This document shows positions 42,621 to 54,100 of a DNA stretch of 64,000 nucleotides, piece by piece. A program made the translations under genes and the position numbers. The first letter of the stretch is position 1. Each line of letters opens with the position of its first letter. Under the pieces are notes generated by a model. That model was not told where the DNA came from. It searched no databases and worked only from the letters and a program-made list of their open reading frames with translations. The stretch is from Branchiostoma lanceolatum (Eukaryota > Chordata > Leptocardii > Amphioxiformes > Branchiostomatidae): positions 18,481,501-18,545,500 of the forward strand of contig NC_089726.1 in NCBI RefSeq assembly GCF_035083965.1, written 5' to 3'.

Positions 42621-43434
42621 GTGTGTTACGCCAAAATAAAGGAAACCTTAAACTTTACAGGAAACCAAAGCAATATTAGGGCCTGATAATTGGATTTTTA
42701 AAGCCAATTTGTTTAGTCATTTTATACATGATTAGTTCAAACAACACTATCACAATGTCTAGCGATATCCATGATGCAAAAATATGACGTCGTTGCGATA
42801 TGAGAACTCACTCATTTTTAGTATCGTATAGCTCATTGTAAGTTACCACTTTCGCAAGCATGTATTATCGTCTATCGAGTTAATAAAACAAACTTGTGAG
42901 CTGTCTTTGGTGAGCAAATGACTTAACTGTGTATTTGGAACTTCTACGTAGTTGGCATAGCTATCGAATGGTTTACACTTAACCGTTGATATCATTACCA
43001 GTGCTTTTAGTATAATTCCGTGACCTTTAGAATGTTCCACCCAACGAATATGCACAGTCGGAGAGAGGGTGATATGTGGTGATTTACTAGTCACTTCGGT
43101 GTCCCAGACAACTTAATCATTTTGCAAAATCCTATTTGCAAGGACTCATCACTATTGACATAGGATCGGAGATGAAACTGGGGATCTTGTGGTATCACGA
43201 AGGACGCATGACACATAATCACAAGGTGCATATTCTTCGCTGTCGGGGGAGTACAGCAGATTTTCTTTGTTTCTCCCTTTCAAGGCTCAGAATCAGGAAC
43301 AAAGTAAAATATGACGTTAGTATTTAAATAGCCTGATTTCAATCAAGCCTCCTGTGACCGCTCGCCGCCCTGTAACCGCCTCGAAGGGAGGGGACAGAAA
43401 CCCCCGGGCAGCTGGAGTTTGCGTTATATAGACT

Positions 43435-43545
43435 AGTATTTAGACTAGAATAGTCACATATTATATTGTTGTCTGTTCTGTCGACCGTCCTTCCATGTTA
43501 CATGTAACTGCAATTACCCCACGGGCAAGAACTTGCAATAAACTT
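43435..43545. repeat. dispersed repeat tail
   Basis: Partner of 25700-25815, ending CTTGCAATAAACTTTCAGT. Confidence 0.45.
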
Positions 43546-43698
43546 TCAGTAAACACAATCTTACTCTCTGCCTTTCTTGCCCTGAAAGAGAAACACCCTT
43601 ATAAGCTGTTAATGACACCGTTTTATTAGTCATATACGACAGAACTTTGAACATAAACTTGTTTTCTGTCATGCTGCGTTTTGTTGTTTGCCACTTCC

Positions 43699-43741
43699 AT
43701 TCATTCATTCATTCATTCATTCATTCATTCATTCATTCATC
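43699..43741 (+). repeat. (ATTC)n microsatellite
   Basis: About ten tandem ATTC units. The overlapping ORFs rich in Ser-Phe-Ile-His are artefacts of the repeat. Confidence 0.95.
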
Positions 43742-44029
43742 CCAACCGGCAAAGCATCGCAGAAGCTAAGTTTCTTTTTCAATTTTATTGTCTCATCCTT
43801 TCCCGGCCCCCTCCAAGCAGGACACTTTCCCTTCGGTCTGTCAAGAATTCATTTTGTCAGTTCAGGTGCGGAAATTACGTTGGCAACGTTCCAAAATAGC
43901 AGTGAATTCACCTCTCAAGTTGGCCCCGTTTTTCTACCATTGTAAAAGGACGCCCCCTAGCGGAATTTCTAATGATAGACCTCGGCTCAGAGAAGATCGA
44001 TGAAGAGCTTTACACTAGTGCACGTTGCC

Positions 44030-44510
44030 TAACTGTAGTGGTCTGCGCCTTTGCTACTCTGCCACATCTGGTTCAAATTACTTGGACCAGAAAGACTGTG
44101 GTTCTAGTCCCAGGTAGGGCACCTCTGGACAAGAGGCGCATTGAGTCATACCAAAGACTTTATAAAAATGGTGAAACAGTATGGAAGTTAAACACACTCC
44201 ACTGCCAGTGGACTAGCCCCCTGCTGCAGTGATTGCACCACAGTGTGGCCCCAGGGCTATGAAACGGAGATGGGCACCGCCCTATACATCAATTATGGTG
44301 TGGGAGGATTTTAACTTTAACTTAACGTTGCCTAACATTAGTCTCTACCAGACTAACCACGCCGGCTATAGGGAGAATATTTGCCAGGGTTTCATTTGCA
44401 GACGAAAAGTGATATTCACCATGTACTGACTTCGTTGTGACCTGTACTTAGCCAAGTGTGGCAGAAATATGTAATAAAGGTCTTCATTCATTATTATTCA
44501 TTCATTCATT
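44030..44510 (+). mobile_element. tRNA-derived SINE candidate
   Basis: An A-box-like TAGTGGTCTGCG (44036-44047) and a B-box-like GGTTCTAGTCC (44100-44110) have roughly tRNA spacing. A GC-rich body and an (ATTC)-rich 3' tail to about 44510 follow. No cloverleaf can be completed, so it is not a functional tRNA. Confidence 0.5.
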
Positions 44511-46330
44511 AATAAATTATTCCTTTTTCTGACGATCTATACGCCCGTAGGAGGCTAGCCTAACATGGCTCCCGACCACTAGCCAGGTTGGGAACACTCA
44601 AACTGTCTGACCAGTTTTAGAATAAGAGTCAAATTTGACTCCCAAACACACCCTGATCAGTACTGACATACTCCCAACCCCCAGCCAACCCATTTCAGAC
44701 CCTCCATCCACAGCCGAATGTTTTGAAAATGTCCACACCAGCCAACCGCACCGAACACCAACCAACCTAGCTCCCGAACCATTCCAAACCATGGTTGGGG
44801 GAAGGTCAGAGGCCATGTTCGGTTAAGTGTAACAGGGGCTTTACAGGTCTGTCAGTTGGCAAAGATAAAACTAAACTCCCTATATTTGTTTCATATGACT
44901 AGATCTTCGTCCGATGGTATGTTTAACAGTTTGATATAGGTTTGCATGTTTTTGTGGGTTTAGGCCTTTAAAATGTTTCAAAACGTCATTCAGATAAGTG
45001 CTTTTTCAGATAAGTGCTTTTCAAAGTATTCTAGCTAAACCATTTTGACATGGGGCAATGGCAATGTCCCTAGCAGCTTCCCTACAAGTTAACAACCCTG
45101 TACAATGTGCAGTTCCCATGTAACAGCTCTACAATGGCTGTGTATATCGGTAGTATTATTTAGACAGTGCAAGTCTGTGAAGGCTGCATGGTTTTCTTCA
45201 AGGAATTTAAATGTTTATCTGCAGTTTGCAAGAAGGTTGGCAGAGGGCCCATCATTCTATTTCTTTCTCATGCCAAAGTCTATCTACAAATACAAGGTAG
45301 CAGAACACAGTTTCCGGCCTATGGGGCTTTCTATAGTTAAGGACCACAAAGTGACCACATCGACGTGGATAGTAGGGTACGGTACAAAATCGCGACAAAC
45401 AAATATGTTGAAGTCCAGGGTACAATCTACAAAATAACTGAAAACAAAAAAAAAAGTTTCTGAACAATTTGATGGTCACTTTTAAATGGGGTCATGGGGG
45501 GTTGTACGGAACTGCAACCGACTCACCTCGGCAGGCAGCTGCAAAGGTCACTCGCATCTATACGCCAAATGGGAAAACTTCACAATATCATTCGAACGAT
45601 CTAAAAGCCCACTTATCATACTACGATGCAGTAAAGTTTGTGCCTCCCTGGCATTCACATTAACGTTTTTACATACGGTTCAAGATTTAGGGCGCACTAT
45701 TTTTTTACCACTACGTCACAGACTCCAGGGGTCGCGGAGAAATACTGTGTGCTGCTACCACAATGTACAATATTGAACTGAATCATACTGTCAAGTTCAC
45801 TTCAGCTAAACTTGATCAAAAGTGGACCAGTCATAGGCAACAACAACTAGAATTCTTGCAAACTGCACACAATATATATACCAATTTGGCTCGCCCCTGA
45901 GGCGTCGCCAAAAAACATGACACATGATAGTTTAGACACTCCTCATTTTAATAAAAGAAACCAACATGATAGATATAAACATCTGGACATTCAGTTTAAA
46001 ACGCCGCCACCTGATACAATATTGTACAGGCAAACATAAATATGATATAAAAAGAAATCATTGGTCTAACGACATTTCTATGTACAGTTGAAGTCCGTAC
46101 CAAGGTGGTCACGACAAATAAAAAACATCCAAGATATCTAGACATTAAAGTGGAGAAGCACATTGAGACACCATTCACAAAGATACCACAGGCAAAATTA
46201 TATACTTAAACACTAGCATAAATACAAAATTGTTCACAACTCTTTTAAAGCAGTTTGGCCAAAAGTTCAAGTCACTGCATACACGGCTCAAGGAGATCTC
46301 ATTTGGTTCTACCGATTTCTTAAGGTACCA
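44511..46330. other. intergenic, nothing firm
   Basis: An imperfect inverted pair (GACTCCCAAACACACC and similar C/A-rich runs around 44640-44780) and scattered short ORFs. The longest, 45105-45437 (110 codons), matches nothing recognised and has no supporting signal. Confidence 0.4.
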
Positions 46331-46344
46331 AAGACAGGGGTGCC

Positions 46345-46875
46345 AAAGTATTCATACGAATTTTATGGAATTCATACGAATTTTATGGAATTCATACGAA
46401 TTTTACGGAATTCATACGAATTTTATGGAATACATACAATCCATTACGCAGAAACAGACGAATTTTACGGAATTCATACGATCCATTACGAGGAAACATA
46501 CGATCTTTACTATTTGTTCGGTCACATGACATGACTGCCAAATTCAAGATGGCAGACACGGGATAACCAGTTCTTCGTCTGATATCTTGGCTTTTAAGAG
46601 CTTAATAATTACGTATCCCATCCGGATAAACTCTAAATATTTCAAGCTACACTAAATTAAGACTACTGAAGGCTTAGACCAACTAGGAGGACCAGACAAA
46701 GCTAGATTCTGTGCTAGCGTGATGGCGAACAAATTAGTAAGGATCATATGTTTCTTTAGTAATGGATCATATGTATTCCGTAAAATTCGTACAACTATGT
46801 TTCTTAGTAATGGACCGTATGTATTCCGTAAAACTCGTATGAATTCCGTAAAGTTCATATGAATTCTTTGGCATC
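46345..46875. repeat. array of about 20-bp repeats with an inverted counterpart
   Basis: Left of centre, CATACGAATTTTATGGAATT recurs four times in tandem (46351-46435), then in looser form to 46505. Right of centre (about 46740-46870) the complement (ATTCCGTAAAATTCGTA and ATGAATTCCGTAAA) recurs. The whole forms a large imperfect palindrome around about 240 bases, probably a foldback or MITE pair with expanded termini. Confidence 0.6.
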
Positions 46876-47435
46876 CCTGAAAGACGTTTTGATTTAGGTA
46901 AAGGAATAATACTAGGCATGTTTTCAATTCATTGTGTTTGGCAATGTGGTGTGAACATGTTGACCAATGTTTGTGGCTGTTTTATACACAATAGGAATTG
47001 TAACAGAATTAACCTTCTCCTGCTAATTAAACCTGTACCCAATACAAATTTGGTGCCAAAAGGCAACTCTAGCAGGAAGAAGGTTAATAGTACATCCTTA
47101 GGTTTGTTATATATTACAGGGGAATCCGAATAGTCGCATACATTTGTAACTTACTGTTCTTGTATACAGTAGAACAAACAAATATTCTAACATTTCATTT
47201 TCTGAACAGTCCAACTCTTGTGTGTTGCCCTTTATATAATGCAATTTGGTTTTTCAGAAATTCCATCAATTTTTTTTTCTAAGCAGTAGTAATGGTATTG
47301 CCACATAGAAAGTCTATGGTTGAAGTATTCCATGACTGTGGTTTGACGGTTAGCAATCCCATTTTTGGATCATAAGGGTGACTGGATGGTTAATACGCTT
47401 ATCTGATTGTCCCTACAGGTTGACGTCTTAGGGTG

Positions 47436-47582
47436 TAATCTCCAAGCAGATGTTGGAGTGGAAGACCATAGCATTTTTGACAGCCAGGCTTCTTTTGACA
47501 GCCACCTGACATCCAACAGTTATAGAAACCGGGTAGTCAGAAAATGTTATGAACTTTCATCCAAACATCTGCTTGGAGATTA
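47436..47582. mobile_element. 147-bp MITE with perfect ends and 9-bp target duplication
   Basis: The element starts TAATCTCCAAGCAGATGTT and ends with its exact complement. The flanking duplication is CTTAGGGTG (47427-47435 and 47583-47591). The 9-bp target suggests Mutator-like transposition. Similar motifs (CAATCTCCAAGCAGATG) occur singly at about 2290, 3512, 8092 and 8492. Confidence 0.85.
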
Positions 47583-47734
47583 CTTAGGGTGGGTTGTTGT
47601 AACCTGTGGTTTGTGTTGTAACCTTGTGTTGTAACCAATGTTTACTTATTGAAGGGGCTGGCGGGAAATATTCACAGAACACCCTCATACAACGGGCACA
47701 ATTCCATTGACCCCCTCCACTTGTCCATCCTTTA

Positions 47735-47898
47735 TGACCCCTCCCATGGCCCTAAGATCGTAGGCGTGGTCTTGGACACTTAAGACTGTGGTCGAAGAGG
47801 TTGTGGGTCTTAAAAATGAAGAACTCCGCTCTGTCATGCTTGACAGGGACCCGTGGAGACATTTGTGTCACCTCACAGAGGATGAAATGAACTGAACT
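47735..47898 (+). mobile_element. possible LINE 3' coding scrap
   Basis: One frame reads NEELRSVMLDRDPWRHLCHL then TEDEMN and a stop, resembling the very C-terminus of some LINE proteins. The fragment is too short for a firm call. Confidence 0.25.
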
Positions 47899-48101
47899 AG
47901 CCCCATGCAGTGTTGTCTTAGCCTGTGGCTTGTGTTATCACCTTGTGTTGTAACCACTGTTTTACTCATTGAGGGGGGTCCGTACACCCTCACCCAATGG
48001 CCACATTTCCATTGCCCCTCCTACCTTTGTCTATGCCCCCCCTCCCCATGGCCACACCCCCTATGCTATGCCCCCCCTCCCGCCCCTGTCTCCACATCTA
48101 G

Positions 48102-51100
48102 TCAGGAGAGCAGCTGGTCCCAGTCGATCTGCGTGGTGAAGACCTCGCGCTGAAGCCACTTCTCATATCCCAGCTTGAACTCCTCTGGCAGGTCCACCTT
48201 CAAGTCAAGAAAAAGTTTATTGTAACAGGTACAATGTAAGGCAAAATACCAGCAGTATCCCACATATCGCCAAACTTAAACTCCTCACTCTACTAGACGA
48301 TAGGCATATCTACATGTGAATATAGTGTGTACTCTGTTATCTTTGCCCATCCTGCGAGATCTTTTTAGTACCCATAGTACGATCACTCCAACTTGTCCAA
48401 GACTTAGTACAACAATAGCTTTTGATCGCTCTAAACTTGTAACTCAATTTCAACTGTATTTCAAACTACATTGATGTTTGATATATTAGTATTTCGTAAT
48501 TTTAATGTGTTTACCGCATTATTGACGTTCAGTTAATTGATGTGATGTTCGTACGTCAATATGGCTGCAATAACCATTATTAATTATCATAATAATTATT
48601 ATTACCTGCTGCCCCAGCACGCTCAGCAGGTTGTTGTCCACGTGCTGGAAGTCCGCCTCGATCCCGCTGGGCTCCTCGCCGTACCGCCGCTGGTTGAACC
48701 TGTCCACGCTGGCACGCAGGGCGCACTCCTCCGCCTGGAAGTCCCACGGCCTGGCGTCCATGTCTGTTAGAAGGGAAAGGTTTTAAAGTGTATAAGACAC
48801 CAATGACATCAAAATTAAGAATTTCCTGAAATCAATATAAACATTGTTATGTCTTTTAATCACCTGGTGAGAAGATCAGAAAAGAATCAAGAGCTGGAAG
48901 TATGGTTTCTAATAGTTCAATGTTAAATAACATTTTTGTTTTCAACGTATATTCATTGAATGATACTATTCCTAGTACAGAAAATAAGAAAATGTTGTAT
49001 TTTGGTGTCATAAACACTTTAATACAAATGAATAAGTTTGAATCAAGCAAACATTCAATGCTTCTACAATTCTTGAAGAAAGCTTTCTCTTACCGTTGAG
49101 TTATCCTAGCAAAACCTTTGAGTACCGTCTTTGTTATTTCTAACCTCAAACCTCCCCCAGCTTTCACACAACATTGAAAACAGCTCCTTCAGATTCTTCT
49201 ACCCTAGACTAGTCATACATGTATGTGTGAAGACAGCCACACCTCATGCGTTTTAAGAGCTTACCACACTCCTCGATTAGAGTAAAGGTAAACCTCTGTT
49301 TCGATTGGCAAAACTTAGCATCTATAGAGAGGTGGTGCGTTAAGAAAAAAGAATGATTTCTGTTTGGCATAGGACTTTCAACGAAGGATCTCGGACAACC
49401 TTTTCTGTCACAAACCAGCTGCATTTCATACGACACATCCATGACTGACCTAGGTAAAGGTAAAACAGTCATCCTCAATTGAGGTGAAGCATGATGCCTT
49501 TTCAAGTAACTAGTGGTAGTGCAATGCGGCTTCGCCACGGCTCACAATTTTTTGCTCAGCACACCGGATCACCCCTACTCTTCTCAATAAGTGTGTTGGG
49601 TTCTTTTACGTGCAGAGGTTTGACGCTTGACGCTTGAGGTTACGCCCGAAGCTCCCTCATTCATGGGGCCCCCGGATTTATGTCACCATCCGAAATGACG
49701 AATTCAATCCCTTACAACATGTCTGAGCTAAGACGAGCCTAGGATCAAACTTGGGCCCCAGGATCCAAGAAATTAGATCCAGATGGCGAAGCCGGGGTTG
49801 CGTTACCGCTTGTGCCACAGAGACTAAGAACCCTGAATGTGCTGTCATAAACCTGCTGTATGACATTTGTACGGGACTGTAGTCTGTGATTCACACTCAC
49901 CGTTGCCGTAAGCCCAGTCGTCGTTGAGTCTGTGCCTGACCTGCTGGTAGATGGCGGACATGGTCTTCATGTTGCTCTTCCTCCACTGCCGCCCCAGGTA
50001 CTTGGTCTGCACCTTGAGCAGCTTCAGCACGTACAGCTGCAGCATGGCCTGTTTCACCTTCAGCGCCCGCTTCAGGATGGGCGCAGACTTAAACACCACC
50101 AACATCTGCACAGACACGGGGGGAGGGGGGCAAATAAGCAAATCGAAGAAAATGTCAAAGCAGGATACATGCAAGTTCTTGATGTCATGCACGAATGAAC
50201 ATATAGTGGAGATGATATGCAGTTATCTGTAACTCTCGCGAGTTTACGTTCGGCAGTGATTGGTCATTATTGATCCTGGAGAAGGCGACAGTGGTCGTTG
50301 AAAATTTGATCCGTGAATACCTTAGTGTTGGAAGAAAGTTTAGCACTGTATTATGATTACTACTAACACTGCGTTCCTGCGAAGCTGGTGTGTTACGCCG
50401 AATGGTGGCTATACCAGCTATATAGATACAGATACAGAACCCACCATGGTCCTGGAGTGTTTCCACTTGGTGAGTTTGTTGAGGATCCTGAGGAGGTTGA
50501 TGCAGGAGAACAGATTTCTCCAACAGAACTGGATACTGTCTCCAGCTTCCTGTAGAAACAGAAGGAAACACATAGATGAAGATGTGATACTTAACCTGCT
50601 CCCTACAACCAAACTCTAAAGACTCCAAATTTTGGTGCCTCAAGGCGTCTTGTGTTCGACTGCACGCTTTACACTTTACCATCCTGGGATGAAAATTTGT
50701 CTTTGAGATGGAAAAAAAATGCACCCTTTCGTCCCAAAATTCTGAACTTCATGACATGAAATTGATGAAAATATTTTTTTGTAAGCATAAAATAACAGAT
50801 TTAACAACAAAAATCAACAACTTGTGCTCCCAAACAATGAGTGGGATGGGAAAAAAATTCAAAGCCATGATCTACAGTATGAGGAATGGTGATTGGCTGA
50901 CCAGGCTTTCCGCGGTGAGTTCGGGCTGCTCGCCGATGACACAGTTGGGGAAGTCGATGACGGCGATGGTGTTCTTGGCGGCGATGTACGACATGATGTT
51001 CTGGTTGAAGAACTTCAGAACCAGCGGGATGCAGTTGGCGAACACCAGGTGCTGAGACATGTACTCAAACTGGGGAAAAACGGGAAACATTTTTTAAAAC

Positions 51101-54100
51101 CTGTTGTTCCTTTGTTCGGTTATTCTCCCTAGAGGGTTTTCACAATAACGCCCCTGCAGTTCCAGATCAAGCTGCTAGGGGGCCCAAACCTACACCACTT
51201 ATTTCTGACATCACAAGCTATCTGCCAACAAAAAATCAAAACCATAGCGCCTCCAGGTCAAAAGATACAAAAATGGAAGTTCTGCTGCAGTAACAAGGTC
51301 ACATACAAGGGGGCCCAAAATGGACATTGACTTTCGGCTTCACAACACCCGCTCACATACCAAATATCATCGTAATCCATCAAGAGGTTCTTGAGTTATG
51401 CTGACTACAGCAGTGCGGAAACACGAACACACACACACACAGACAGACACACCCAAAACTATATCTCCATTTTTCATGGAGATAAATAAACTATATACCA
51501 TGGGATATATACTCAAACTGTTGGAAATCAGAAACATTTTAAAATACATTCCCAGCCTCCGAAAATAATTTCATCAGGATACTGCAATTTAAGAGAACAG
51601 GAATCTTTTATAATAGTTTATACAATGTTCTACTTTGTCAACAATGTGTACATAGCTACATGGCTTCTCCAAAATGGTAGCAGGATTGCAGTAACAATTC
51701 CGACAAAAATTGAAGTCTATGCAACTGCCCTTTTCCAATAACTCTGCAGTACCACAAAAAAAGTACTGTGCTAACTCATCACTTGTTAACATACTTTCTC
51801 CAAGACATCTACAAAGAGCCGACGGTAACCCGTTAGAAGATTGACACCCTCCTTGATAAGTACAGACTTCTTCTACATGACAGAAGACTTTGATGAAGTG
51901 TGGAAAGGCTCATCCCTTTTTAATAGTCCTTCCACCCTTCTATAATGAAGGCGTGATGAGGCCGCACTTTGATGTACTAATCCCCGTCCAGCGTTGGCCT
52001 TCTCTCGGCAATCCCGCCGAGACCGTGTTTCGTGGGGGAGCCGGGTAGATGAGCCCCTTATCGCCGTGGTAACCTAATGAGAGCGTACAGCCCAACAGCT
52101 GAGCTCAGCGAGGGGAATGTTTGCTGGGAGATCAAACTAAATGTCGAGATATTCATTCGGACGTGGGCCTACTTGCACTAATTTGACGTCTTGGAGGTGT
52201 GATCGTCTTGTCTCTGTGCTGCACAGCCCACAGGTGAAAATATCACCTGACTAAGTGTACTGTCTAGGGCTGTGAACCTTAACAAAAATTCAGGTACAGG
52301 TACGGTACAGGTACAGTGGTTTAGGTACAGGTCTGGACCTGTACATGTACCTAAATAAGTTTGGTCAATCATCTGGAAGTTAAACATGTAGCCAATTGTC
52401 TTTTGATGTGGTAAATTGTCATCTTTGTATGAGGATTTATGTATGTGAATCTCAAAAGAAGTCTATTTGTAAGTTTTCTTCAATTTCAACTGTGAAGTTA
52501 TCGAAATTGTCATCTCTGTCAAGCGATTTACCTAATAGTATCTTCAGTCTAAAAAATGGTGTCCACTGGTGTTTTAGTTTGTTTAGGTGAGCATCGAACC
52601 TGGGCCCTATTGGTTCTGAGTCCAACCGTTGCGCCACACCGACGCCACAGGTGACACTTCTATGGTTAATGTAGTTTTGTTACTTACTTGGTAGACGTGG
52701 TTGAGTTTGAAGTGTTTCAGCAGCAGAAGCAGGACAGCTGAGATAGCCTTCACGATAATCTCCTTGTGTCTGTTCACATCTATCCCCAGTTTCATGGACT
52801 GTAACACCGTGATTCTGTGAGGGGGGGGACATAAAATAAGTTTTTCTTCTCTAAATTGATAAACAATGGAGTCGTTTTGAGCAAGATTGAAAGATACAGT
52901 GAGTGCGTACTGTTAGCATTTTACAAATGAGAACAAGTAAAATGCTGTTAAAGGTATATTATCAAAAGTACAGCACACTTTAGAAGGCATGTAGTACACA
53001 GACAACTCTTTTAACAAGAAGAGACGCCATTGGTCACCTTGACTGATGATATCAACATCATGACAAGCTACACCTATCAGGTGGGCCGAGTTTAACCTTC
53101 TCCCTGCTGCATAACTCTATAACCAATAGAGAATGGGGTGCCAAATGGCTACTTCAGTATGCTAAAGGTTAAGAATGGTAGAGACACAACTTCCTTCACA
53201 ATTTGCAACATCTGTGTCATTGTGTTGTGCCATAAAACTATTCCAGAATAACATCTTATTGTGTCCCATCTTTTGAGACATTCTGTAAAACCATTGCAAC
53301 ATCAAAGTTCTATTCATACATGTATACAGTCAAACATGTCTATATTGACCACTCAAGAAAAACAGTCGCTGTAGACTCAGCCACAACTGGTAGGATTCTT
53401 ACTACTTTAGTCAATGGAAAAAAAGTATGATAAGGGCCACCAAAAAGGGACCACAATAGCCAGGTGATCCTTATGCACAAGAGGTCACTAGGACAGGTTT
53501 GACTGTTGTTCAACACAAATATATATAACACAATAAGTACAACACAAGTATTTTACTTCATATTAGTGCTGTGTACTGGTACTGTACCGTGAAACTAGAT
53601 TAGACATTTTAATTTGTAGAATTGTTCAGGTTCAGGTACAGGTGATGTTACGTTTAGGTACCCAGCACTACAATGTACTTCGTATGTAGGTACAAGTACT
53701 TACGGCATTTCTTCAGGTAGCACATCTGCCAGGATGTTGATGGAGTCTGTCTTGGCTTTAGAGGTGGGGGCGGCTGCCAGTAGGATCTTCAACAGGGCAA
53801 TCTGAGGGGAGGGGGGTGTTAGCATATCTCAACAGTCAGTGATGAACTAAACAATGGTTCATACATTACATTATGAAAATGAAATGAACACTTTGTGAAA
53901 ATACAAGGTTATATAAAGATTATCTTCTTCAATTTGAATAATATCGTGATTTCGCAGTTTGAATTATACATAGATATACTTATGCTAAGCAATACTGAAG
54001 AGATCAATGGCTTTAGCTTGTTCAAGTGACACTGTATGAATACTATGATGGGCTTCTGCCTTGTAACCTTACATTGTATGTACATGTACATTTAGGAATA

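Larger units (their letters stand above)
41610..43330. repeat. 3' flank of TPR copy 3
   Basis: It parallels 29607-31370. It contains a LINE remnant (42008-42620), a truncated MITE copy (42655-42815) and a diverged member of the 187-bp family (about 43080-43260). No gene was seen. Confidence 0.65.

Noticed and set aside
43681-43899. Ser/Ile/His-rich peptide ORFs
   Set aside because: Produced by the (ATTC)n microsatellite.
44036-44110. Functional tRNA gene on the plus strand
   Set aside because: Only box motifs; the B-box is imperfect and the sequence continues into a SINE-like body with a repeat tail.
45105-45437. 110-codon ORF on the plus strand
   Set aside because: No recognisable motif, no splice or promoter context and average composition; probably chance.
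52580-52655. Functional tRNA gene on the minus strand
   Set aside because: A- and B-box-like motifs are present but no acceptor stem or complete cloverleaf could be drawn; a SINE head fits better.
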